Program-made: the position numbers and the translations under genes | The notes under the pieces: generated by a model | The model's database searches: none | What the model saw: the letters and a program-made list of their open reading frames with translations, nothing else | What the model was told of the DNA's origin: nothing | Part shown: positions 1 to 8,729 of the stretch, one piece after another | Layout: each line of letters begins with the position of its first letter | Position numbering within the stretch: the first letter of the stretch is position 1 | Assembly (NCBI RefSeq): GCF_001297125.1 | Contig: NZ_LHPC01000029.1 | Span: forward strand, 1-64,000 | DNA from: Pseudomonas sp. RIT-PI-q | GTDB taxonomy: Bacteria > Pseudomonadota > Gammaproteobacteria > Pseudomonadales > Pseudomonadaceae | Direction of reading: 5' to 3' | Length of the DNA stretch: 64,000 nucleotides

Positions 1-2699
1 TACAGGTGGTTCAGGTGCTGGCCGGTGGGCAGGGTCAGCGTGGTCAGGTTGCTCAGCGGATCGTAGTCGTAAGACAAGGCGCCTTGCGGCGTGGTCTCTT
101 TGATCAGGCGGCCCAGCAGGTCGTAGGAGAAGTCGAGTTTCTCTTCGCTGACGCCGAGTTTCTTGCCGTGGGCGGTGGGCTGGCGTTCGATGGACAGCAA
201 GCGATCGCCGTCGTCGTAGGTGTAATCCTGACGCGCATCGGCGTTGAGCTTGGCCAGCAATCGGCCGATGGTGTCGCGTTCAAATTCGGTGTGGCGCTGT
301 GGTCGTTCGGCGCGTTCGCCGTAGCCGATTTCCTCGACACGCGTCAGGTGCCCGCCGAGGTTGTAGCTGAATCGACGGGTCAGGTTGTCGATGCGTTTTT
401 CTTCGATCAGGCGATCGGATGCGTCGTAGGCAAACTGGTAGGCGGCGTTGTTTTCATTGACCAGCGCGGTCAGGCGGATGGCCTGGTCATATTCGTAGCG
501 GATGCGTTGGCCTTTGGCGTCCTGGCGGCTGCTCGGCAGGCCGCGAGCGGTGCGCAGCAAGCGCGTGGTCTGGCCTTTGCCGTCGGTGTGCGTCAGCACC
601 TGGCCGAGGGCGTTGTAGGTAAACGACTCGGCGCTGCCGTCCGGGTGCTGGATACGCAGCACTTCGCCGTCGGGTTTGCGTTCCAGGGTGGTGGTCTGGT
701 TCAGGGCATCGGTGACGGCGATCAGGTGATGGCGCTCGTCGAAGCGGTAAAGAGTGTTTTTACCCGAGCAATCCTGGAAACGCTCGACTTGGGCCAGGGT
801 GTTCCACCACAGGTATTTGGACTTTTGGGTGGCGTCGATGACGGTGTGCGGCAAGCCGTCATCGCTGTTGAGGTATTCGGTTTTGTTGCCCAACGCATCG
901 ACTTCGGCGATGAGGTTGCCCTTGGCGTCGTAACGGGCTTTCCAGGTGCTACCGTCGGGATAATCGACCTGCGTGACCAGCGTGGTCAAGTGGTGATACT
1001 GGTACTTGATCTTGCGCCGGAGCGGATCGGTTTCTTCGACCAGTCGTGCGTAGTCGTCGTACTTGAGCTCGACCGTATTACCGTCTGGCAGCGTCAGGCC
1101 GGTCATGTTGCCGCTGTCGTCGATGTCGATGACGTAGTGCTCGCCACCGAAGTCGCGACTGGCGATGACGCGATGATCGTCGTTGTAGTGAATTTCAGCT
1201 TCGCGCCCGAGCACATCGGTGACCCAAGTGGTGCGGGCCTTCACGTCGTAGCGGAAATGAAAATGTTCGCCATCGCTGGTCCAGTGTTCCACCACGCGGG
1301 GCTGCTCACCGATGGTTTCCCAGCGGTAATTACAGGTCAGACCCAGAGCGTTGCTGTGGCTGGCCATGACGCCGTCGGCATAGCTGAAGCGTCGGACCGA
1401 ATCGCTGTTGCGATTGATCACCTCGATGAGCTGGCCATTGTCGTCGTAGCGATACTGCACCATTGTCTCGACGGCCTGGTTATCGACGATGCGTTTGACG
1501 TCGGTCAGGCGACCCAGCGGGTTGTCGTAATGCAGGTGAACACGTACGCCGCCGGTGGCGCTGATGTCGGTGAGCGTGCCTTCGACCGTGTGGGTGAAAT
1601 GCAGGAAATGGCCGAGGGCGTTTTCGATGCGTTGCAGCGGTACGGGGACGTTATCGTCCGGTACTTCGCCGAAGTAGAAGAAGATGTTGTCGAGGGTTTG
1701 CAGCAGGTAATGACCGCCTTCGGTGCGGACCAGATAGACCTGTTCGTGGGGATTGTAGATGCGGTCCCCCGGCGGCACGTCCACAAACGGCACGCTGCGC
1801 CCCTGGTTGTCGATCAGGTAAACGAAGCTGCCACTGCGACGCAGGCTTTGTTCCCAGGGCAATACCCAGCCCCGGCCGAGCACGCTGTCGACGGTCAGGT
1901 CGCTGGCATAGAAGCGTGACCATTCGATGGGCATCAGGCCCGGGAGGCTGAAGTCGGGTTCGTCAGGAATGACCTTGCGGCCAGTGGTGGCGTCAACAGG
2001 GTTGCCCACCAGACCACCGACCGCACGCTCGATGGCCGGCCCTACAATGTAGCGGCCCGCCACCCCACCGGCGACGAAGCCGGCAGTGAACCTCAACACG
2101 CAGGGCATGGTGGCTTTCATGCCGGCCTGTGTCCCGGCCGTGATCAATTTAGCGATCCCCCCCGCCCCCCCGGCGACCGCCATGAGGATATCGACCGTGG
2201 TTCGAAGCCAGCCGGGGATCTCGTCGTCTACCGGCAGGTAGCGGTGGGTTCCACCGCCAATGTAAACATCGCCCGAGCCGCTGGAAATCTTTGCACCGCA
2301 GGTGATTTTGTCACCCTTGCGCGCCGCCGCCGTGCCATTGATGAAGACGTTGGTCGAGCCCTCCGCGACTTGCACCGGACCGGGATGCTTGTCGCAGGCG
2401 CCAATGCTTTTTTCGACATGGGCGGCCTTGCGGCTATTGATGAATACGTTGTCCGACGCGGTGACGATGGTCCCGGAGGGCGATGAAAACATACTGCCTA
2501 TCGCCTCCCCTGCGGCAGTCAGCAGGCTACCTCCGACGCCTGCCGCAAGACCCGCCAACAAAGCCACACCAAACCCACAGGTGAACGTCGCGATGGCAAC
2601 CGTGGCGATCAGCGCAATACCGAGCGCGGCACCGATCAGAAACCCGCCCAGGGCACTGGTGTGAGCGATTTCATCGCCAAACCTTGCGGCTTCAAACAT
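1..2699 (-). CDS. Rhs-family T6SS effector with prePAAR and PAAR domains, 3' end outside window
   Basis: The frame is open from the ATG at 2699 to the left window edge (899 codons seen), so the C-terminal toxin tip is missing. Residues 4-13 read AARFGDEIAH, matching the prePAAR motif AARxxDxxxH. A long hydrophobic Ala/Gly-rich segment follows (about residues 17-55), then a PAAR domain (about residues 75-150, ending in DVYIGGG). After that come the Rhs entry motif GLMPIEWSRFYAS and many YD repeats such as RYDDNGQLIEV and YEYDQAIRLTAL. By family knowledge such proteins cap VgrG with the PAAR tip, need Eag chaperones for their N-terminal membrane segments, and encase a toxin in the Rhs cocoon. 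Here two DUF1795 genes and vgrG lie directly upstream, the nearest 5 bp away. The identity of the toxin and its immunity protein cannot be judged from this window. Confidence 0.93.
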   Translation of the reverse strand, partial: MFEAARFGDEIAHTSALGGFLIGAALGIALIATVAIATFTCGFGVALLAGLAAGVGGSLLTAAGEAIGSMFSSPSGTIVTASDNVFINSRKAAHVEKSIGACDKHPGPVQVAEGSTNVFINGTAAARKGDKITCGAKISSGSGDVYIGGGTHRYLPVDDEIPGWLRTTVDILMAVAGGAGGIAKLITAGTQAGMKATMPCVLRFTAGFVAGGVAGRYIVGPAIERAVGGLVGNPVDATTGRKVIPDEPDFSLPGLMPIEWSRFYASDLTVDSVLGRGWVLPWEQSLRRSGSFVYLIDNQGRSVPFVDVPPGDRIYNPHEQVYLVRTEGGHYLLQTLDNIFFYFGEVPDDNVPVPLQRIENALGHFLHFTHTVEGTLTDISATGGVRVHLHYDNPLGRLTDVKRIVDNQAVETMVQYRYDDNGQLIEVINRNSDSVRRFSYADGVMASHSNALGLTCNYRWETIGEQPRVVEHWTSDGEHFHFRYDVKARTTWVTDVLGREAEIHYNDDHRVIASRDFGGEHYVIDIDDSGNMTGLTLPDGNTVELKYDDYARLVEETDPLRRKIKYQYHHLTTLVTQVDYPDGSTWKARYDAKGNLIAEVDALGNKTEYLNSDDGLPHTVIDATQKSKYLWWNTLAQVERFQDCSGKNTLYRFDERHHLIAVTDALNQTTTLERKPDGEVLRIQHPDGSAESFTYNALGQVLTHTDGKGQTTRLLRTARGLPSSRQDAKGQRIRYEYDQAIRLTALVNENNAAYQFAYDASDRLIEEKRIDNLTRRFSYNLGGHLTRVEEIGYGERAERPQRHTEFERDTIGRLLAKLNADARQDYTYDDGDRLLSIERQPTAHGKKLGVSEEKLDFSYDLLGRLIKETTPQGALSYDYDPLSNLTTLTLPTGQHLNHL

Positions 2700-2704
2700 G
2701 GCCG

Positions 2705-3172
2705 TTACTCCTGTTCGCTGGAGTCGGTCTTGGTTGCGCCGGGCTGGCGAGGCTGGAAGCTGGCCAGCAGGTCCACCCAGTTCTGGTTTTGCTCGCTGCT
2801 GAAATCGGCCTGGGCTGTAGTGGAGAAAATAATCGCGCGACCCGGCTCAATCAGAAAGGCCGCTTGGCGCTGATAAAACGGTCGACCATCAGTCATGTAA
2901 TACGCATCGATCTGGATGCCGTCGATCGGCGCAGAGGTCGACAACGCAACCGCCTTCTTGCCTAGCAGGGTGTAGCCACGCAGCTTGGAGGCAAGCATTT
3001 TCACCTGACGATCAACGTAGGCTTTGAGCGCCTCGGCGGGCAGCAGCATGTCCCTGGAAATGGTGATGCTTAACGGCGCAGGAACGCTCGCCCCCAGCAC
3101 AAACATGTTTACCGTTCGGTCCTGAAAACCCTGCGGCAACGCGATGCTGCCTTCCTGCAATTCATAATCCAT
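2705..3172 (-). CDS. DUF1795/DcrB-fold protein, Eag-type chaperone of the Rhs effector
   Basis: A 155-residue soluble protein beginning MDYELQEGSIALP. I chose the ATG at 3172 because GGAA lies 8-12 bases upstream and the longer frame adds a residue stretch overlapping the previous gene. The sequence pattern (an N-terminal strand 'DRTVNMFVLG', then 'SITISRD' and a mid-protein 'GRPFYQRQAAFLIEPGRAIIFSTTA') is that of DUF1795, the PsbP-like fold of EagR/EagT chaperones. Known members bind and shield the transmembrane segments of prePAAR effectors before loading on VgrG. It ends 5 bp before the prePAAR Rhs gene, the position expected for its dedicated chaperone. Function is by family and position. 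Confidence 0.85.
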   Translation of the reverse strand: MDYELQEGSIALPQGFQDRTVNMFVLGASVPAPLSITISRDMLLPAEALKAYVDRQVKMLASKLRGYTLLGKKAVALSTSAPIDGIQIDAYYMTDGRPFYQRQAAFLIEPGRAIIFSTTAQADFSSEQNQNWVDLLASFQPRQPGATKTDSSEQE

Positions 3173-3206
3173 GTGATGTAAATTCCTGAAATCGAAAAAT
3201 GAGGTA

Positions 3207-3788
3207 TCAGCGGGCCGCGAGGCCTTCAAGCATGCTGTCGAAATCCACCAGCCAAAGACTCAGCGCAGGCTTGGTCGGATCAATCACGCACGAAATATTC
3301 AGCCATTGCACTTCGTCACTCCCGGCAACAGGAACAATGGCGCCCACCAGACGTCCGTGGCGTTCGGCGTGACCGATCTTGAAGTGGAAATCCAGGCACT
3401 TGGCGGCATTGCCTGCCACGCTGTACTCGCGCTGACGGATGATGCGCAACTCGGGATAAATCGTGCGAAACATCTGCACGGACGCTTCGAAAAGCTTTTC
3501 CAGGTTCTGGCCCTGCGCCACATCACGACGTTTGATCGTCAAGATGATCGGCTCGCCTTCGTGTTCGATGGTCGTCTGGATATCGCGGAAGTTGAAACCC
3601 GCTGGGAATGCCAGATTGAAACCGCCGAAATTGAAGCTGCTGGGCGTGCTCTGCAGGGCAACGACAGGTACGGGTTCCGGCTTGGGCGCTTGTTCAACGA
3701 TCGGCGCATTTTGCTGCTCAAGGCGCGCAGCTTCCTCCAGCGCAATACGCTTGGCGGAAATACGATCGTAAATACTGGTCCTGGTCAT
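3207..3788 (-). CDS. Second DUF1795-like protein with N-terminal extension
   Basis: A 193-residue protein. The ATG at 3788 is preferred over a GTG two codons upstream because GGGAAG sits about 7 bases before it. Residues 1-50 are a polar, Pro/Glu-rich extension; the rest resembles a DUF1795 domain ('FNLAFPAGFNFRDIQTTIEHEGEPIILTIKR', given here only as a description of residues around 54-84, then a C-terminal 'LVGAIVPVAGSDEVQWLNISCVI'). It lies between vgrG and the shorter Eag-like gene, so two related genes precede one Rhs effector. It may be a second chaperone subunit, an adaptor specialised for VgrG loading, or a duplicate on the way to a new role. The assignment to DUF1795 is less certain than for its neighbour. 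Confidence 0.65.
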   Translation of the reverse strand: MTRTSIYDRISAKRIALEEAARLEQQNAPIVEQAPKPEPVPVVALQSTPSSFNFGGFNLAFPAGFNFRDIQTTIEHEGEPIILTIKRRDVAQGQNLEKLFEASVQMFRTIYPELRIIRQREYSVAGNAAKCLDFHFKIGHAERHGRLVGAIVPVAGSDEVQWLNISCVIDPTKPALSLWLVDFDSMLEGLAAR

Positions 3789-3800
3789 AGACACGCTTCC

Positions 3801-5648
3801 CTAGTCATTGACCCGAACCTCGGAGCCCGTGATCTGGGTGGTGCCAGTGCTGGTCGTGACGATCGTCTTGCCTTTGATCTCGATGCCATCCGGCGTGAGG
3901 GTGATGCTGCTGTCCCCCACCTGAAGAATGATGTGCTGCTTGGCATTGACCTGAATGAACTGATTGTCGACCTGAATCGTCAGCGAGCCTTCCTGGACAT
4001 TCATCACCGTGTCTTTCTTGATCGTTTCGGTGTGCGTGCCACCGACCGTGATCGTGCGATTGCTGCCAACGCTGTGGATCTCGTCGACCTCGATCTCGGT
4101 GTCCATGTTGCGCTCGGCATGCACGATGACCTGCTCGGCCCCCGCCTTGTCTTCAAAGCGGAAAAAGTTCGCCGTACCACCATCGCCCTTCATCGACCGC
4201 GTCAAAAACCCGCTCTGCGTCTTGTTTGCCGGCAGCGACCACGGTGGCATGTTTTGGCTGTTGTAGAGGCTGCCCATGATCAACGGACGATCAGGGTTGC
4301 CGTCGAGGAAGACCACCACGACTTCATCGCCTACACGAGGAATCTGAATGCTGCCGAAACCACCGCTGGCTCCGGTCTGGGCCACGCGGACCCAGCAGGA
4401 GCTTTTGTCGTTGAACTCGCCGTAGCGGTCCCAGTGGAACTGCACTTTCACGCGGCCCATTTCGTCGGTGTATATTTCTTCGCCGGGCGGGCCGACGATG
4501 ATGGCTGTTTGTGGGCCGGAAATCGCAGGCTTGAGCAGGTCCATCTGTGGACGGAATTTGATCTTTTTCCGCACGCAATAAAATTTATTACCGTAGCCAG
4601 CCTGACTTCCCGAGGTGTAATTGTTGCTGCCGCGGTGCTCGATGTTCATCACCAGGAACTGCCTGTCATCGGCAGAGCCAGCGTCATGCTCGTAATGCTG
4701 CGTCAGCTCAAACGTATTGCCTGGGCGCATAGCGCGACAGTTGCTTGACCCGACAAATGTCTTGCCTTTGAGCTCAAGCGCCTCAATGCGGTTACGTACC
4801 AGAAGTTCGCCATCTTCATACGTGCCGTGGGTGTACTGCCCCATGTAATCGAAGATTTCATACGACGGAACATCACCTTGTTGATTGAGGCTGTTCATCG
4901 TGACGGGAATCCGATTTCCCGGCTGTCGATAATCGAAGGTTTGCACCGAGATCTTTCCGGCCTGGAACTCCCGAGCGGAACTCCAGTGAGTGATGGAGTC
5001 AGAGTTTTCGGTCACTGATGCTGTGTGGAAGCGCACTTGCGGCTGCTCGGGCAGCGGCGTCAGAACGCTGGAGTCGTCCATGATGATGAGCGTGTGGCTG
5101 TCGGCCGTGTGCTCGAAGTAGAAGAACAACCCCTCTTGCTCAAGCAGCCGCATGACGAAGTGACTGTCGCTTTCGCGGTACTGAGTGATATAGCTGTGCG
5201 GCTTGAGTGTACGGCTGACGCGGAACTCGTATTTCGCGAGACCTTCATAACGACCAAATACCTTCCTGATCACCTGCTCTACGGTTTGATCCTGATAGAT
5301 TTGAGAGTCATACCGCTGCGCAATCAAGCTCAACCATGAACCCACATAGGCTGAATAGCGCGACATGCCGCCATCACTGCCGTTGTTCCCGAAGCTCAGC
5401 ACATGGCCGTTGATATAACGGCTACCGCCAGTAGCAAGTTCGATTTCAATCGTCGCGGCCTGGCCGATGGCAGACTTGAGTTTTACGCTCGCGTCCGCGG
5501 AAATCAGGTCCAGCTGAAATCCGAAATCAGTCGATAAACCTTCACTCCCGGAAAAGGATTCAAGCAACAACTCCTGGCCGCCCTTGAGGGCCATGGTCAG
5601 CTTGAACATGCGCCTGTTCTGCGCCATAAACAGTGAGGAAAGATCCAT
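3801..5648 (-). CDS. vgrG: Type VI secretion spike protein VgrG (TssI)
   Basis: A 615-residue protein of the usual length for a VgrG without a C-terminal effector extension. The gp27-like half is seen at residues 1-400 (opening 'MFKLTMALKGGQELLLESFSG', with the conserved 'YITQYRESDSHFVMRLLEQEG' region near 150-175). It is followed by the gp5-like OB fold with 'YTDEMGRVKVQFHWDRYGE' and 'GFGSIQIPRVGDEVVV', and a beta-helical tail of repeated short strands to the C-terminus. It forms the trimeric tip of the Hcp tube and accepts the PAAR-Rhs protein encoded three genes downstream. It is the only vgrG in the window and lies in an operon divergent from the structural T6SS genes. Confidence 0.97.
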   Translation of the reverse strand: MDLSSLFMAQNRRMFKLTMALKGGQELLLESFSGSEGLSTDFGFQLDLISADASVKLKSAIGQAATIEIELATGGSRYINGHVLSFGNNGSDGGMSRYSAYVGSWLSLIAQRYDSQIYQDQTVEQVIRKVFGRYEGLAKYEFRVSRTLKPHSYITQYRESDSHFVMRLLEQEGLFFYFEHTADSHTLIIMDDSSVLTPLPEQPQVRFHTASVTENSDSITHWSSAREFQAGKISVQTFDYRQPGNRIPVTMNSLNQQGDVPSYEIFDYMGQYTHGTYEDGELLVRNRIEALELKGKTFVGSSNCRAMRPGNTFELTQHYEHDAGSADDRQFLVMNIEHRGSNNYTSGSQAGYGNKFYCVRKKIKFRPQMDLLKPAISGPQTAIIVGPPGEEIYTDEMGRVKVQFHWDRYGEFNDKSSCWVRVAQTGASGGFGSIQIPRVGDEVVVVFLDGNPDRPLIMGSLYNSQNMPPWSLPANKTQSGFLTRSMKGDGGTANFFRFEDKAGAEQVIVHAERNMDTEIEVDEIHSVGSNRTITVGGTHTETIKKDTVMNVQEGSLTIQVDNQFIQVNAKQHIILQVGDSSITLTPDGIEIKGKTIVTTSTGTTQITGSEVRVND

Positions 5649-5719
5649 CGCTTCAACTACTCCTTAACCGGTAACACGTCATCAGGCTTGAACGGCCTGC
5701 ACGTAGTGATCATCGAAAA

Positions 5720-6448
5720 TCAGGCACCCGGCGACTTGCGCCAGGAAGCGACCCACTTGAACAATCTGCTCAACCACCAACGACTGCGCGCTTCGCGAAT
5801 GTCGTCGATTTGCATGAAGGTGTAGGGGGTGGGCATGGTTTTTTCTTGGATGCGGAGGGTCCGCAGGCCTCGGATTATGTGGCGTGCGTAGAATAATATT
5901 GTGACGGAAACAGCTAGCATCCCAAACAGGACAACCATACCGGTAGTGAGGAAGCCGGCTGTTTTGGTAAAAACACTTGCCGCCAAGGTGGTTGCGCCAG
6001 CCACCAAAAGAGGGCTATATGCGGCCGATGTTTTTTGCTTGTTTTGCGGACGTGGCTGGACCTTGATTCCATCATATTCGAATGGATGAAATGACGATTT
6101 GCCATTTGCCAAGACCAAATATGTTAGCAATGTGACGCTCATTGGAAAAAGCCCTACCATGAGGGCAGCAATACTTGCCTTTCCCCAGAAACTTTCACCA
6201 ATCATATAAGCTGCCGTACAGGCCATATAGGAAAATGTGCCTACGACCGCAACAAGTATCCAAGTCAAATAAAAAGTAATTCTCTCACATACATAGACAA
6301 GATATATAGTACACATGAATGCAAGCAACGACATAATAAAAAATGCCGGCCAAAAATACTTTAAATTTGAAGGCCCAAACACCATAAAAAAAACCAAGAA
6401 CCCAAAAAAACCCCAACTAATTCTCTTAATATTCTGGGAATCGATCAT
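5720..6448 (-). CDS. Polytopic membrane protein, candidate immunity protein of the upstream effector
   Basis: A 242-residue protein with about six hydrophobic segments (near residues 10-27, 32-53, 58-80, 93-113, 145-165 and 165-187) and a soluble, basic C-terminus (QIDDIREARSRWW, then tryptophan-rich). Its ATG overlaps the end of the upstream effector candidate by 4 bp, implying coupled translation. Multi-pass immunity proteins are typical partners of pore-forming toxins of the colicin or Tse4/Tse5 kind, because they act inside the inner membrane. The gene is clearly richer in A+T than vgrG, suggesting separate acquisition. I do not recognise the family; immunity is inferred from topology, overlap and location before vgrG. 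Confidence 0.6.
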   Translation of the reverse strand: MIDSQNIKRISWGFFGFLVFFMVFGPSNLKYFWPAFFIMSLLAFMCTIYLVYVCERITFYLTWILVAVVGTFSYMACTAAYMIGESFWGKASIAALMVGLFPMSVTLLTYLVLANGKSSFHPFEYDGIKVQPRPQNKQKTSAAYSPLLVAGATTLAASVFTKTAGFLTTGMVVLFGMLAVSVTILFYARHIIRGLRTLRIQEKTMPTPYTFMQIDDIREARSRWWLSRLFKWVASWRKSPGA

Positions 6449-7488
6449 TCATCATCCTCAATCTTTAACGCGTCGCTGACCGTCTTATCAAGTCCGGTTT
6501 TAACTATGACCCATTGTACAAGTACACCTGCAACAAAGCTGACGGCCACCACCGCTACCAAGGGCGCAGCAGGAAGCGCAAGGGCAGCCGCACCAGCTGT
6601 CATCAACCAACCAGCGCCAACTCCGGCAGCTGCCGATGCAATGTTAGTTGGCTGACTTTGCACAGACTTGTTATAGAACTCCGTACCTGTTGTTGAACTT
6701 GAATAATCCAGAAATGCTTGCGGCCCTACAGCCAGAGCAGCACCGACAGAATTCCCCCCCATGAACTTCAACATGCCGGTAGCGCCATTCGCATGCAGAT
6801 GTGTACGTTGGTTCAGTGCAGCCTTGGTATTCCCGATAGGGATATGAGCGACAGACGGCCCCACCGCACCTAATATTTTATAATGCTTCGCTACGGCCGT
6901 CACAGGCACTTCAAAAAACAACTGACCTTCTTTAGCAATGATTTTTATGCTGCCTTTAAATGTTTTACCGGCCGACTGTGCTCCGGGGGTTCCTCGGCTA
7001 TTGGCCCACTCATGAAGCTTCGCTTTTTGCGCGGGAGTCATGTCCAGAAGATCAGTAACCTTCCTCGCCTTAGCTGCTGCCATAACGCCACCCGCTGCAG
7101 CCGCAATGGTTCCGGGCAAGTTACCTCCCGAAAACATCAGAGTTCCAATTACTGGTATTTTTTCGGCGGCCTTTTGCAGGGCTTGCAACGCTTCAGCCGA
7201 TACATTAGTGGCGGACTTCAGTTTCTGCAGGAGTTCGCGGAGCAGCAGAGCAGCACGTCTGAATTCATCAGGGCTCATATCCTCGTCGCGAGATGACAGT
7301 TGATGCACCAGATACACCGCAGCCGTGTAATCATCGGTCGCGTATTCTCCGGCGAATTGCCCAGGCTGCATGTAGAAATCCATTGCGGACTCGCCTGCAA
7401 ACCCCTGCTGCCCACGCCCTAGTAGGCCCGGCTGCCTGCGCTCACATCGCATGCTGGCCGAAGTGGGAGGTGTCAGAAAGTTACTCAT
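6445..7488 (-). CDS. Candidate pore-forming T6SS effector
   Basis: A 347-residue protein with AAGGAG 6 bases before its ATG, which also overlaps the stop of the upstream reading frame (ATGA). The N-terminal third is helical and charged (DEDMSPDEFRRAALLLRELL). Residues about 112-145 carry a glycine/alanine-rich hydrophobic stretch (IPVIGTLMF...TIAAAAGGVMAAA). Residues about 284-329 form a long hydrophobic hairpin-like segment of Ala, Val, Leu and Gly ending before a charged tail. A C-terminal hydrophobic hairpin behind a soluble domain is the layout of colicin-type pore formers. Position upstream of vgrG and next to a polytopic membrane gene supports an effector-immunity pair. No known domain was recognised, and no PAAR or MIX motif was seen. 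Confidence 0.5.
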   Translation of the reverse strand: MSNFLTPPTSASMRCERRQPGLLGRGQQGFAGESAMDFYMQPGQFAGEYATDDYTAAVYLVHQLSSRDEDMSPDEFRRAALLLRELLQKLKSATNVSAEALQALQKAAEKIPVIGTLMFSGGNLPGTIAAAAGGVMAAAKARKVTDLLDMTPAQKAKLHEWANSRGTPGAQSAGKTFKGSIKIIAKEGQLFFEVPVTAVAKHYKILGAVGPSVAHIPIGNTKAALNQRTHLHANGATGMLKFMGGNSVGAALAVGPQAFLDYSSSTTGTEFYNKSVQSQPTNIASAAAGVGAGWLMTAGAAALALPAAPLVAVVAVSFVAGVLVQWVIVKTGLDKTVSDALKIEDDE

Positions 7489-7899
7489 GCGTGCTCCTTC
7501 ACTGTCTGCCCGCTCAGACTCTGAACCGCGGCATCAATCGACCCAGTCGTGCTCAATAATTCGCACCTACGACGCAGATCGGTATCTTGCAATAGATGGC
7601 AATTTGACGGTATCAGCAGCCTAGTGATGTCCATATTTCTGCATATATCCTTGGATTCGACCGGAATACCACCGCGCTGGAGTGACCAGTCGAGGTATTG
7701 GTGAACTACAATCGGGACGCCAAAATTAACGCTTCCAGCGAGACGGTCCTAACGCTTGCATCGCATCGAGCCGCACTACACCCCTAGAATTCTGTAGGAC
7801 ATAGGCTATAGCCTTCCGCCAATCATCATGCTGGTGGCGGCAGCCGTACGGCTCACCAGACTGAACCGCTGAGACAACGGATAAATGGGAAAGTGCCAT
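7485..7899 (-). pseudogene. Frameshifted unknown gene upstream of the effector
   Basis: Two minus-strand frames join into one plausible protein. The first runs from about 7899 (MALSHLSVVSAVQSGEPYG...) and stops at 7726 after LDAMQALGPSR. The second is open from 7748 and continues LAGSVNFGVPIVVHQYLDW to ...SGQTVKEHA, stopping at 7485 with an ATGA overlap onto the effector start. The second frame has no sensible start codon near the overlap, so a +1 or -1 shift around 7728-7748 is the simplest reading. The joined product would be about 138 residues, soluble, and of no family I recognise; an adaptor, chaperone or small effector partner would fit the position. An assembly error is a possible alternative. 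Confidence 0.5.
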
Positions 7900-8194
7900 C
7901 AGTGTTTCAAAAAAGAGAAACCGGTCACAGTTGCTTGGACGTACACCCAATCGTCCAGAGGAGACACCGCCGAGCCGATGGTGTCAACCTATCGGACGAT
8001 CAGCTTTAGCATGCGTAGACGCAAATCTGGAATTTTGACACCCAAGGCACCGGGGTGAAACTTGGGGAGAATCATGCGCTAGCGGCACCAACGCCACCAT
8101 CGGCCAGTCGGAGGAATCAAGCCGTCGCAAGCGTCCGTGTTTCACAAGACGATTAGGTTGGGACGCTTCTTCCCCCAAGGACAGTGATGTGTAA
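7900..8194. other. Gap between divergent effector units
   Basis: This stretch separates the minus-strand vgrG/effector operon from the plus-strand effector remnant. The minus frame leading into the broken gene is closed by a TGA near 7984, and I see no convincing coding sequence or repeat. It should hold the promoter of the minus-strand operon. AAGGA occurs 14 bases before the ATG at 8195, a poorly spaced ribosome-binding site. Confidence 0.4.
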
Positions 8195-8729
8195 ATGGAT
8201 CTTTTAGCGAATGTGCCCATCTGGGCCGACGTCGAACGCAACCTCGACCAGAAATTCAGCGAACTGAACCAGGGCGTCAACGAGGGCTTGCAGAGCGCTC
8301 ACGACAACTGGAACGGCTTTACCCGTCGCGTCGGCAATGGGGCGAGCCAGGCCTATGGCTACATGGGCGGCCACCGCATCGATGCGGTGAACCGGGCGTT
8401 CGCCCTCTCCTACCTGATCATCCAGATGGACCTCAAGCGCAAGTGGGCCTCGATCGAAATCGAGCAGATCCTTCCTGTGCTGCTGCAATTGGTCAAAGAA
8501 GTTTCGATGATTCTGGGCGGCAGCGTTGCGGTTGGCACTATCGCCGGTGGTGCGGCGGGTGCCTTTGCGTTCGGCAGTACTAAAAAGAGCTGGCGTAGAA
8601 GGTCAGCCGTTGGGACAATTTTTTGGTCAGGAGGCTCCATCCGGAATATTGCAAACGCGAATAGACAAAGCCGTCCTTCCAGAGTGGCCTGGAGGAAGAC
8701 AATTATTTACATCGTGCCCGCCATTATGA
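8195..8729 (+). pseudogene. Internally deleted T6SS effector gene
   Basis: From 8195 to about 8578 the frame encodes the N-terminal region of a Pseudomonas effector family (DUF6861-like, from memory): it opens MDLLANVPIWADVERNLDQ and reaches a glycine-rich GGSVAVGTIAGGAAGAFAFG. In that family this segment normally continues in further glycine/alanine stretches and a C-terminal toxin. Here it breaks into unrelated KKSWRRR sequence. In another frame, 8583-8729 reads GQPLGQFFGQEAPSGILQTR, then IDKAVLPEWPGGRQ before a stop, which looks like the C-terminal part of a polymorphic toxin. Both ends of an effector thus appear to survive without its middle, joined out of frame. A composite plus-strand frame runs on to 9043 only because it merges with the next gene. 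Confidence 0.55.

Noticed and set aside
6..1919. 637-codon plus-strand open frame
   Set aside because: It is antisense to the Rhs YD-repeat region, has Val/Ala/Gly-rich composition typical of frame shadows of GC-rich genes, and no ribosome-binding site.
3306..4748. 480-codon plus-strand open frame
   Set aside because: It lies opposite vgrG and the DUF1795 gene, whose protein matches are unambiguous.
7984..8280. 98-codon minus-strand frame opposite the effector remnant
   Set aside because: Its first third is antisense to the recognisable effector N-terminus and the rest shows no protein-like conservation pattern.
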